From positions 21,749,385 to 21,813,384 of the forward strand of contig NC_088295.1 of the NCBI RefSeq assembly GCF_032854445.1: 64,000 bases of DNA. Reading direction: 5' to 3'. Below the pieces are notes generated by a model, which did no database searches, was not told the origin of the DNA, and saw only the letters and a list, made by a program, of their open reading frames with translations. The stretch comes from Liolophura sinensis (Eukaryota > Mollusca > Polyplacophora > Chitonida > Chitonidae). A program made the translations under genes and the position numbers. Shown piece by piece: positions 25,541-37,133 of this stretch (the first letter of the stretch is position 1; each line of letters opens with the position of its first letter).

Positions 25541-26101
25541 TAAAAGGACAACATGGACTTTAAGGATATGCCAAGGATCCAGTCTTAACTCGAGTATTAA
25601 AATTCAGTCAGGAGTTGGAATCTGGTTTCCATTGGGCCGTCTGTGCCTGCATACGTGAGGCTCGTCAGGTACTTGTATTTGTCAGGTGTGATGGTTTCAT
25701 CATGCATTCATGCACGCACAAAGTCGGCCGCATGAAGTTACACATATATGTTTAAACGCCAGCTGTCTGCATGGATAACTCCAATCTGTTTCCTTCTCAT
25801 GACCAATTGTTAACTAGAAGTAAAACCCGACCTTGACTCGACTGCTCTCGCTTAGAATGCAGGTGGGCGAAATTTTTATTTAGGTTTATGCGATCTTATA
25901 CACCCATGATATGTATTTCAATCCTATACCATGGTCTAATTAAATGTCTATATTGTCAGCTAGCAGGAAAGCCGACCAGTTAATGTGGTACATAGTTATT
26001 TCACGTGCATGAAAGCATGTATTCACAGGCTGAATGAAGCATAGAAGCATAGATTACCGGCTCTGGTATATGTATACATTCATGCTATTCAGCACGTCGA
26101 C

Positions 26102-26102
<1 letters not shown>

Positions 26103-26199
<97 letters not shown>
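26103..26199. repeat. (AT)n microsatellite, about 97 bp
   Basis: About 48 uninterrupted AT units. An open frame of alternating Ile and Tyr across it is an artefact. The length may be unreliable in assembly. Confidence 0.97.
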
Positions 26200-26598
26200 T
26201 ATATTCAGATTTTTAAACTTCTGTAGAAAGATGGTTATTAGGTTGACAAATGTACGGGAAGACCAACTTGATATGTCGTGTCACATTAAAATATGCCGCA
26301 AATACATAGGCATGCATGCGTTCGTGCAAATCGCCATACGCGCGTTTGCTTTCACCCTCCTCAAAACTATATTTATCGCATATGTGTGACTTTTACGGAT
26401 CCCAAGCTCTCTGCCTTCAGATACATTCCGGAATACAACCAAGTGATAACACAAGTAACCCAAATCGACATATGCAAAAACACTCGATATTCAGTTGAAG
26501 TTTAATTCGGTGCTCAATAATTTTTCTACTTATATGACGCCTCTCGATTATACGTTTATATACAGGCTACCGGTGCGGTCTCATTGGGCTGTTGTCCT

Positions 26599-26662
26599 TT
26601 TATTTACTCAATTGGTGTTTAATGCTTCACGTATACGATGGTGGTCAGTTTTTGGGGTTGAA
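26599..26662 (-). mobile_element. SINE 3' remnant
   Basis: TTTATTTACTCAATTGGTGT followed by TACGATGGTGGTCAG matches the reverse complement of the SINE tail with much divergence. Confidence 0.5.
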
Positions 26663-27537
26663 CCACTGGCATATTTATACTGACGAAGTTTCCTGTGCAC
26701 GTGTGACGTACATGCTAATATGTATACATCATGATGTACGATGTATAGAAGACATGGTCTTGAAGGAGCAGTAAACTGTTCCACAGAACACACAACTCCC
26801 GCGCGGCTGTATATACCCGCAACTCTCGCATTATAAACATTGTTGGATTTGGTTCTTGATAAGATTTTCTCCCATAGTTGGAGTTTCGAACATTGATGTT
26901 ATAGGAAGTTGGTGGAACTTATTTATATATCTCGTTGGTGCTGAACGCTGTGCTCGAGAGATGAAACTTGGATTCCACACAGCCATGACATCTTTCTGAT
27001 GACTCTCATAGGCCTATATACCTCTCGCATATACATCGCACTGATTCACGCTTTGTTCTCAGATGAATTATATATAATATAGTGGTTCTTGGAAGACTTC
27101 TTTGCATTGGGGATTTAGATAGTGAGGTCTTTGTTCTGTTATCAGGCATGGAGGCCATCATTAGGAAAAAAAACATGTGAAATTACTTCATTTGTATTTT
27201 ACACGCGTGATTTAAGAATATTTCACTCTTGCGACACAGGTCACGTTTATCAGTGCACGGAGAACTAAAATCGGTCTTCCGCAACTGGTGCTCACAGTCT
27301 TTAGAAATACAACCGTCATAAATATTTAGCCTTATGCAAAAAGACTTACGACTCAAAGTGAAACTAAGATTTATGCATCCTATACCATTGGGAATGCATG
27401 TGATTCCTAAACAGATATATGAAGACAGTCCACCTGAACAGAATGAGCCCAGCTACATGCATGAGAGGCTGGGAAGGATCACAATTTGAGTTCATTCCTG
27501 TTCTGAGATTGGCTTTTTAATCACGGTATGTATGATT

Positions 27538-27724
27538 TGAAGTGTACAGAATCGTTTTTAATTGGCTGATGTCCAGCCAAGTTCAGCTAGGCCACACTGT
27601 ATGTCCAGCCCAAGGCGAATTTTAAATATTACTTGCAGATTTAAGCATGAGCAAAGCTAGAGGTTGTAACCCAGGAAACCCTAAATCCACTGTCAGCCAA
27701 TCAGTGTCGATTCTGAGTACCTTT
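27538..27724. repeat. Possible MITE with imperfect inverted ends of about 30 bp
   Basis: GTACAGAATCG...TTGGCTGA near 27545 pairs with TCAGCCAA...CGATTCTGAGTAC near 27695. About 120 bp separate them. A single copy is seen. Confidence 0.4.
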
Positions 27725-28483
27725 ACGTCTTTAATCCCTGCAGAATCCATATGGTCTAGTTTGAGATAAGTTGAAATTTCATATTTGCCCCTGTAAGTTA
27801 AAATTGTGGAAACCGAATACTATATGTGCATACGCGCATTCCAGATTCTATATCACAATTTAAAAATCTGCGGTCACAAAAGTTAATAGTGTAATGAAAT
27901 TTTACATTGTGTCCAAAAAAGACTTTGTAGGATGGGCCCTATATGTTTTTGCACGATCATATCTATTCTAAGATGCAGTGGCTTTCGGAGAGGTCGACAT
28001 GTAGATACATATACAGGCCCACTATATACGGACTAAACCAAAAGGAACTCCATGTATACCTGTATATATTACCTGAAGGTTGACACACCAAGTGGAAAAC
28101 GGCAGCATTGTAATATCGTACAACAGGAGGAATTAATGAACACATATAATATGTATAGTATTGATATATCGATACTGATATGTATATGTCTGTGCTTGAT
28201 TGTGACAATATACAATAACACGTAGGCCTAGGTACATTCCCCGTTGGAGCAACGATAACCGCATGCATACCTGTACACGTTCTGTCTGTCACGTTTGCCC
28301 ATAAATTTAGTCTGATAACTGAGATAACATGTAATTGGACATGTAATTAACACAGAATATACTGCACAGGACCATACAAGACAATGCGCATGGCCTGTAT
28401 GTAGGTGTTGCAAGGTCAGATATAGGTTACATATGTAGGGCCTACACTGTATATGCATATGCGATATGGGAATTAATTGTTTA

Positions 28484-28530
28484 TTTGTTTTTTTTTTGTT
28501 TTTTGTTTGTTTGTTTGTTTGTTTGTTTGC
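28484..28530. repeat. (GTTT)n microsatellite
   Basis: T-rich run followed by about seven GTTT units. Confidence 0.9.
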
Positions 28531-29250
28531 ATTGCTTTCATAATAGCAAATTGAGCTCAATATTTATTAATCTTTCACGGACAGTACGAGGTAAGGTCAT
28601 CTGCTGTTATACAGAAAGTAATATTTCAACTTACTCTGCCTACTGATGAAGTAAACCACGACTTGAGCGTCAGTTGCAACGGCTTATAAGGGTGTACTCG
28701 CAGGTAATTTCCACAGAGATGTCTACATCTATAATCCCTCCTTCGGAAGTTATAATTACTTTAAACTAAATTAACAAAGAGTTCCAGAGCTTACTGCGTT
28801 TGAATATGTGCAAGTACACTTTGATTCATTGAGCTAATTGAGTATTTTCAAGAATGAAACTGAAAATGAAATTGTTCGGACTTTTAATACATCTAAAAGA
28901 TTTCTTTTACACAATAATGTAAATAGAATAATGTAATTAGATGCATATCACTTAATTACCATGACTTATAATTATCTTACACCAATCAGATAAATAAATT
29001 AAATTTTGGTGGACTGAGGCAGCGGAAGTAAAGTATCCCAGCTTATCAGACGATTGTCCAGGGGCCGCCTAGGTCCCGGAAACTCTAGCCCTTTATATCG
29101 CTGGAGACGCAATTTTGGCGATATCTGGTGAAAAAAAATTTGATAAATCCAAGATAAACTGCACGTTGTTCTTTATTCATTAAGCATTTTTATTCAAACC
29201 GCTCAGCCGATGTCATTTGGTTCATAGAAAAAAACATTATCTCAGGAGGC

Positions 29251-29266
29251 GGGGGGGGGGGGGGGG
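29251..29266 (+). repeat. Homopolymer of 16 G between two GGAGGC copies
   Basis: Sixteen consecutive G. CCC-rich sequence follows (29275-29375). It could form a G-quadruplex or a G/C hairpin. Confidence 0.85.
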
Positions 29267-29504
29267 AGGCAAAAGCCCCTCCCTCTTTAATTTCAGTGTA
29301 CCTGTATACAAAGCTTCAGCCCCCAAGGCACCCCAGCCCGTTAAGCCACCCCTACCCCCCACTCCAGTTCCACCGCCTATGACTAATATACTAAACTTCA
29401 TAATATGAGGCAGTTCTTTATTGACTTAGGTGTGGAGGTTTAAAGTCATGCGATGTGCCCAGGCCTTCCCTACACTCCATTATAATGCACCAGTGCCATT
29501 CGAT

Positions 29505-29622
29505 CTATTTATTTATTTGATTGATATTTTACGCCGTGCTCAAGAGTATTTCACTTATATAAATACGACGGCGGCCAGCATTACGGTGGAAGGAAACCAG
29601 GAAGAGTCCGGGGGAAATAATG
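29505..29622 (-). mobile_element. SINE 3' half
   Basis: The reverse complement of the tail and body (TTTATTTGATTG, ACGCCGTGCTCAAGA, ACGACGGCGGCCAGCATTA) ends within the GGGGGAAA segment. Confidence 0.85.
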
Positions 29623-32109
29623 CCATCCGAATGTTCACAATAAAATGTACTGTTCGTACATGTGTGCCGCGTGATTTGATTACACTTGTCCAAAATTGTG
29701 TCAAATCAGTCCAAAAATTGCCGATAACAGGTCAAAGCTCGCAGATTTTTGCCACAATCTCAGAATTTTAATTGACCAAATATGTGGAATTCCTAGTTAA
29801 GTTTTGACTTTGAAAACGCAGTTCTTTGAGGCTCAGATCAAGGTCACCTTTTGATTGTCCACTGATCTCTTGCAGTCATGAATACGACTCTAAAACACGG
29901 AGTTATAACGCTGTACTGAAATGGGATACCGTCTTGGCGGAAATCAGCCGCCGTAGAAGACAAAGGGAAAATCATTTGTGAAAGCCACCATTGTTGAACA
30001 AAACATGCAATGGATACAAAGGATATGCACTCTTCTAATTTTATTGAAAAATTCAACTCAGATGACCAATCAAAACGTTCGACATGAACAGACACACATT
30101 GATATTCACTACAATCTCTCATGCACCTGACGTCAGCAACAAAGGCTGCATGCACACACTCTTGAGAAGTAAAAGATTATGGTCTCAAACACAAGCAGCT
30201 GACTAGAAGAAATAGCTGGCAATTCTGTTTTAATGCCGCCAAGCATTTTAAAAACTGGACTAAATCCAAACACACATACACACATGTATCTTGTCTGCCG
30301 TACATGTGTGAACTGTTACTAAAAGAAACCTCCATCTATTCCATTATATCCATTACTTCAAAAATATTGTTCACAACTAATCTTATCAAGTGACAGTGTA
30401 CAATAAATATTTCCCTACATAATCGTGTAATCAAATCCGATCTTCCTCCTTAAAAACGTAAGTAAGAATGTTATTCTGTAAATGCTGTATCCAGACCAGT
30501 CATATGGCATTAATACATACACGCAGCCATACACACATAAATCAGTCTGCATGCTCTCTTTCATTTCCTTACCAGCAGATGTTCTATATCCTGAACAGAA
30601 CATATAAAACACATTTGGCCCCAGTTACTATAACACACACTTGATTTATATCTATCCTGTACTGAACCGAATGTGACCAAACATCTGTTCACACCATGTG
30701 TGTACACATTTAAACACAGCGAGAATAAGTTAGCATAAGATTATGGAGAAAGAGCTTGGTGGTAAAATTACACATGTAATACACATTACATTTAGCACAT
30801 ACTTTATGGGAGAAAAACAAAAACTGAAAAATTACTCTGGAATGATGCCTATCAATACACGTAAATACAAGAGTAATTAGACAGACAATGTAATTTATCC
30901 CCATGCTCCAGTTTACAATAACAATCAGTGATCAATTTTTCAATAATGCATGTCACTTCACATAAAAGATAGACAACTAATATGATAAAATCATTTTTTT
31001 CTAGATCTCATCAATATTTGCTTATTCCATATATGCACAAAATCCCATGTAACAGATATATTTAGGAACCGATTTCTAACTGTACACAAATCAAAAGCTT
31101 ATCTGTCACTAAACCTTCATCATTCATTCAGAGATTCTGTTTAATAATGTTATTGTCCAACAGAAACCTGCCCACATAGGGCGATTTGTGCTTCATTCAC
31201 TATACACAAAAATTTATATCTTGTAACTTTATTATTACACCTGGTGTTGTGAGATCTATACCTCTGACATGTCTATGGAAATAACACTTACAAAATCAAG
31301 CAAGATCAATTTTGAACCCAGAGTTAAGGTCCAGTGTTACTACTGGCATAAGCGAGGCCTCATATTGGCAGATTTTCAGCCATTTTACAATGGAAAACAT
31401 TCTCAACAGGAGACACCATGCTAATATTTAGAGTGCCTGTTGATATGTCAAATTACAGTTTGGTTTATTGGGGTCAGATTCAGTTTGGTTTATTGGGGTC
31501 AGATTCAGGCGGGTATATATATGTACATGTTTCAGTCGCACAATTTCTCATTATAGTATAGGTACATCAATCAACCGAATGACACAATGACACATTTTCA
31601 AGGGTCAAAAACAAACAAATCATCAAGAAAAATATAGGCAAACAACAGCCAAGCTACAGGCAAAACACACCTTGAATGCCTAGGTGACACAAAACAGTCA
31701 AACTTCTGTTAAGTTACAACCTGTGCAGGGCTGACAGTGGATGAAAAACACTTTCTCTTGGTCCCAATTGCACTTGACATCTACTACTCAACTTAACCTC
31801 AAACCATGGTAAAGAAAATGACATGGGTAGCTGTGAAAATAAATTCACGACTAACACTTTTATAACACATGTATCCCCCTGATGCTGTCAGCATAGATAT
31901 GTTTCATCAGCAACAACAATCACATTAATAACCAAAAGAATGTGCCTCGTCAGAAATGGCTTTGGTAGTGACATGCAGGAAGGATTCGCTTTACAATGGA
32001 ACAATGATGAAGAACAAGAAGGTAACAACGCAATGTAGGCCACTGATACACAGCACATGTAGTATAATATATCCAGTCAATAGATGTGTAGATGAAGTTT
32101 GATCAGTCC
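29623..32109. other. VTI1A downstream region
   Basis: Probably contains the VTI1A 3' UTR, reading on the minus strand from 32110. Minus-strand AATAAA occurs in both copies of the 25-bp duplication near 31470-31510. No other gene is recognised. Confidence 0.5.
31464..31513. repeat. 25-bp tandem duplication
   Basis: CAGTTTGGTTTATTGGGGTC plus AGATT occurs twice. On the minus strand each copy has AATAAA, about 600 bp after the VTI1A stop, so these could serve as its polyadenylation signals. Confidence 0.6.
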
Positions 32110-35100
32110 TCAGGATTGTGATTTTTTTACGGTAAAATAGATTCCTAAAGCTATGACCACAAGAATCATGGCCCCCATTCCCACCAGTAATACTCGGTTT
32201 TGGATAATCCTGGAACAAAGCAGAAAAACACACATCATTCACTTATGTCATCCTTTACACCTTAAACAACTGGAATGTAATAACAGAAAAAAAACCACTC
32301 CAGAACAGCAATGTTTGAATGGAATGGTATATCTGACATTTTGATTATAATATACAAAAAATACAAACATATATATATGAGTTGATATAGAACTGTACAT
32401 ACCTTCTCATCATTCCTGACAGAACTCGAGAACTTTTCCCTAAATTTGAATTCATCTCTTCAACCTGAAAACATAATGGTATCATTTCAGTACAACTGCC
32501 ACCATAATGCTGGTCACTGTCATATAAGTGAAATATTCTTGAGTCTGGTGTAAAACATCAATCAAATAAATAAATACATCAACACAACTGTACTCACACA
32601 ATCTTTCACTAATTCCATTCAAACCTATTCAATAACTTAAATGTTGCTTTGATACAACTGAAATCCGGACCCTGTGGTGTAAAATCATCATCATTCATTC
32701 ATTCAAAACCTTACTGTTTATCACAACACACCCCCTCTTCAGACATATATATTTACAGAAAAGACTTACCCTCTGTCGGGATCTCTGAATTGTCTGTCGT
32801 TGTGAGTGTAAATCTTCCATTATTTGGGCACCAATTTCTTCTACAAATATATACATGTACCAACCTTAACTTTATGACAGATTGATTGATATTAAATGCT
32901 ACATTTAAGAATATTTCACTCACACAACAGAGGTTACTTTAATAGCCTGAAGTACACAGCCGCAAGATGAAAAGTAACTGACCAACTTTTCTATGTGTGA
33001 CAAACAGATTTTTACCTGCACTCAAGTTTGATTAGCATGTTAGAAAAGTCCATTTATTTAGGTTGCCTCTGGTCCCTGCACCAGGGTGCAAAGGTGGGGA
33101 TGGGGAGGCATTACCCCTAGCCAATTACGTCAGTGTTCAGGCCACCAAGCCCTCATAAGCTCTGGGATCCTAGCAATAAATGTACATGCATTTGTGCATA
33201 TTATGCAGGAGAAAATAAAAGATATCGCATTTACATGTGCAATGGTGTCAACAGGAAATGTAAAACAAGATGCAGATATATCGCTTTCACCAGAAACTAT
33301 CACTTCAAAAAGGCTTCTTGCTAACCACTTAATAAGGGTGTTACAGTAAAATATATGTGTGCAAATGGTACAATCCATAAATTGCATGAGGAAATTCCTC
33401 TCAGGCATTATTCAACACTTCCACGCTAGACAACATGCAGGAATGGCACTACAAACAGTTGTTTAGCAGTTGTAATATCCTGATTGAAAATGGGGCCAAT
33501 TTTTTTTTGGGTCTATCAAATCGTCAAATTTGACAGCTAAACAAAATGGGACAAATGCTACTTCATAGGCCCACAATCACACAGTGGGATGTGTCAATTT
33601 GCCACAAGCCACAATCACACAGTGGGGTGTGTCAATTTGCCATAAGCCACAATCACACAGTGGGATGTGTTGATTTGTCATAAGCCACAATCACACAGTG
33701 TGAATTGTCAATTTGCAATAAGCCACGATCACACAGTGTGAATTGTCGATTTGCCATAAGCCACAACCACAAAGTATGAATTGTCAATTTGCCACAAGCC
33801 ACAATAACACAGTCGGATATGTCAACGCCACAATCACACAGTGTGAATTGTCAATTTGCTTTAAGCCATAATCACACAGTGGGATGTGTCAATTTGCCAT
33901 AAGCCACAATCACACAGTGGGGTGTGTCAATTTGCCATAAGCCACAATCACACAATGGGATGTGTCAATTTGCCATAAGCCACAATCACACAGTATGAAT
34001 TGTCAATTTGCAATAAGCCACAATCACATACTCTGAATTGTCAACTTGCCATAAGCCACAATCACACAGTGGGATGTGTCAATTTGCCATAAGCCACAAT
34101 CACACAGTGTGAACTGTCAATTCCCAATAAGCCACAATCACACAGTGTGAATTGTGGATTTGCCATAAGCCACAACCACACAGTATGAAGTGTCAATTTG
34201 CCATAAGCCACAATCCCACAGTGAGATGTGTCGATTTGCCGTACACCACAATCACACAGTATGAATTGTCAATTTGCAATAAGCCACAATCACATACTCT
34301 GAATTGTCAACTTGCCATAAGCCACAATCACACAGTGTGAACTGTCAATTTCCAATAAGCCACAATCACACAGTGTGAACTGTCGATTTGCCATAAGCCA
34401 CAACCACACAGTATGAATTGTCAATTTGCGATAAGCCACAAATACACAGTGGGATGTGTCGATTTGCCATAAGCCACAATCACACAGTGTGAATTGTCGA
34501 TTTGCCATAAGCCACAACCACACAGTATGAATTGTCAATTTGCGATAAGCCACAAATACACAGTTTGAATAGTCAATTTGCCATAAGCCACAATCACACA
34601 GTGGGATGTGTCGATTTGCCATAAGCCACAAACACACAGTGTGACTTGTTGAATTTGTTACAGCTGGATGATAATCATAAAATGTACGAGTGATTCATCA
34701 ATAATTCATCACTATCAAGAGCAATTAAATCAGCTATATATATATATATATTTTTTTTTCAAAACCAGCACAAATTATCCAAATGCTCATAACTGGTTGT
34801 AAAAAGCAAGCTACTTTACCTGTTTCCACAACAGTTCTATACCCATGATCAAGTCTTCTGCTTGACCGTTCCAGATTCTCAGAGTTATCCAGTAACCTTG
34901 ACCTCTGGAATTGGGACAAAGAAATTTACAAAATACTGTCATTCTATTGAAGGTTTTCAATCATGTTTTGTTATATCTTCAAAGGCAAGTATTATTAATA
35001 AAACAATGTTACAACTAAGCATATTTCACATACAGGTAGGCCTCATTACCTAGCATATAAAGTAGACATCAACTGAGATTATGATGTAAATATTGCCATA

Positions 35101-37133
35101 GGGGGAACTCAAACTCATGATTCAGGGAATCAAATCTTTACAGATGTATTGTATTACACACTATTCTCACAACACAATGCCTGCTGACTGTATAAAAGTT
35201 TGTACGCTCATAAAATAAAGCATCTTTGTCATACACAAACATGGCCATCAGTTTGTGGGCAGATATGCAATACCAGTGTGCTATACCTGATCTGAGGAAT
35301 CTTGTATATCCTCCAATCCCAGCAGTTCATCACGACTGTCTAGTCCCAAGCGAGCTCGCTTCTGAAACACAACAACACATCAACCAAATCACAACAAACC
35401 CAAAAGAATAAAACCCTGTACATTAAAATAACAGCCTTGCATGTTAACAGGTGATAAAGACCACACAAGAATTAAGGAAAAAACAATGATACAGTATAAG
35501 ATAAACAAAGGACAAATAAGTCAATCTTCACAATTAACAGTATCAAGACGTCTCCAAAACACACCAAAAAAAAACCCATCAAGTTGTGAAAACACTTGTT
35601 TCCTGGAGTCTTACAAAGTCTTTCTGTAGTTTGTCTAGCTCTGTCTTGTAACTTTTTAATCGAGTTTGATACTTCTGCCTGTCTTTGGGTGCCTGCTCCC
35701 TAACCTCCAAATCCATTTGTTCAAGCTGTAACAAAAAAACAGATAGGTATGTCTCTGTTTCCTACATTAGGCATAATATTGTTCCAAAATCATACACCAC
35801 AACATACAACCCAACACTAAATAACATGGTCTTGATAAATATAATTATTATATGTTCATAGAAGGGATACACAATGATGCTGGCTTGCTGATAGTGGAGA
35901 CATTCCTGGGCTAAATCTTTTAGCCTTGATCATGATTGAATAAATGTATCATACCTAAAAGTCAGCTCAGTCAAGGCATAGCCTGGACTTGCCTGTTTCT
36001 CACACTGGCAATCAGAATCAATTCTTTATCCCTATATGGAAGTTTTGAAAGAACAGAGAAACCAAAACTCAAACTCACCAGTTCTGCAGCTTCATCAAAT
36101 AAACGCTCTACCTGAAGTGTTACATTCTGCTTTTCAACTGTTAAGAGAAGAATTAAGAAAAAGAAATAATTTGAGCAAAGAACAGCATGAAACTAGAAAT
36201 ATGTGTATGACAAATCTGTGGCTACATTTGAGAACATTACCAATATATTCTTTTAGACAAATACAACATGATCAACATAAACACCTTGATACTGGCCATC
36301 ATCGTATAAATGAAATATTCTTGAGTAAAGCAAAAAACCTAAAAAAATAAACAAATAAATATATAGTCTATAACAAGAGTGTTGATATTTATTTATTTAT
36401 TTATGATTGGTGTTTCACACCTCAAGAATATTTCACTTATATGACAGAGGACTTCATTACAGTGAGAGGAAACCAGGCAGAGCCCAGGGGAAACAAACGA
36501 CCATCCGCAGGTTGCTAACAAACCTTCTCATGTACGGCCAGAGAGGATACCAGCATAAGCTGGATTTGAAATCATAGCGACCACCATGGTGAGAGGCTCC
36601 TGGGTCATTGCGCCCCTTGGCCAAGTGTGTTGATAAAGCACTCTTTGTTGATGTTATGAGCAAACTCACATTGTCTGCATTTAACCTGGCTGGCTTTATC
36701 TATATCTTAAACATCTACACAAGGATTTTAATAGGATCGTAATGATAATGTTAATTTCCCTTATGTATATACACGTATTGGACCTGAAGAACAATGCATG
36801 TTGTTTAGGACAAATACGTAAGAGATCTTCCTGCGTTAAGTCAAAAACAAAACAGAGAGACCTTGGCACAAGGAGCTCACAGTTTTCAGCGCCGGTGACT
36901 GAATTGAGACGGTGTATGATCACACGCAAGGGATAAGATACTTGAGACACATGCTGGTATGACTGCTAGTAACAAAACAGGTGTTACTATAAAAACAATA
37001 AGGAAGGCTTCATAAACATGGATATACTACAATACGCACGCCCATGTGTTTTCGATAGTTTTCCTATCTTCACGGTGATATCAGCTGTCAAACTTGAATA
37101 TTGGTGTTCATACGACTCTATCAAGGAAGCCAT
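32110..37133 (-). CDS. VTI1A: Vesicle transport Qb-SNARE Vti1a-like, 8 coding exons, complete
   Basis: This is a Qb-SNARE acting in Golgi, trans-Golgi and endosome fusion. Coding exons, in transcript order: 37040-37133, 36079-36137, 35615-35725, 35287-35361, 34820-34904, 32770-32840, 32403-32464 and 32110-32209. All joins keep phase and give 218 aa (human about 217). The N-terminal Habc domain spans roughly residues 1-95. The SNARE helix runs about 115-185 and includes LLDNSENLERSSRRLD and NLGKSSRVLSGMMRR. A hydrophobic tail anchor (about 192-212, VLLVGMGAMILVVIALGIY) is followed by a short basic tail ending KKSQS. The presumed zero-layer residue is Gln155 (HSQRQ). Exon 1 has the GTGCGT donor. 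The start is in AACATGGCT. The divergent neighbour RPL34 begins about 2.7 kb away. VTI1B is an alternative, but the LLDN...RRL block fits VTI1A better. Confidence 0.95.
32499..32578 (+). mobile_element. SINE 3' fragment in VTI1A intron 6
   Basis: CCACCATAATGCTGGTCACT through TAAAACATCAATCAAATAAAT. It lies between exons 6 and 7, antisense to the gene. Confidence 0.8.
32882..32930 (-). mobile_element. SINE tail remnant in VTI1A intron 5
   Basis: TTGATTGATATTAAATGCTA followed by AAGAATATTTCACT is a diverged reverse-complement tail. Confidence 0.55.
33565..34650. repeat. 38-bp minisatellite, about 28 copies, in VTI1A intron 5
   Basis: The unit is AAGCCACAATCACACAGTG, then a variable GGATGTG or TGAATTG, then TCAATTTGCCAT. 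Two main variants alternate irregularly. Open frames across it, on both strands, are artefacts. Confidence 0.95.
36281..36361 (+). mobile_element. SINE 3' fragment in VTI1A intron 1
   Basis: ACTGGCCATCATCGTATAAA, then GAAATATTCTTGAGTA and an A-rich tail with AATAAACAAATAAATA. Confidence 0.75.
36388..36626 (-). mobile_element. SINE copy, near full length, in VTI1A intron 1
   Basis: The reverse complement shows the tRNA-like head (CAATGACCCAGGAGCCTCTC), the body and the (AATA)n tail. It lies tail-to-tail with the preceding fragment, so the two could pair as an inverted repeat in the pre-mRNA. Confidence 0.85.

Larger units (their letters stand above)
25541..29504. other. No gene recognised
   Basis: Intergenic AT-rich DNA with the (AT)n and (GTTT)n runs and minor repeats listed separately. 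No exon with recognisable protein similarity is visible on either strand. Confidence 0.55.

Noticed and set aside
26034-26216. Open frame of alternating Ile and Tyr
   Set aside because: Translation of the (AT)n microsatellite.
33565-34650. CRISPR-like look of regularly spaced repeats
   Set aside because: The repeats are directly tandem with no unique spacers, the genome is animal, and no cas genes exist.
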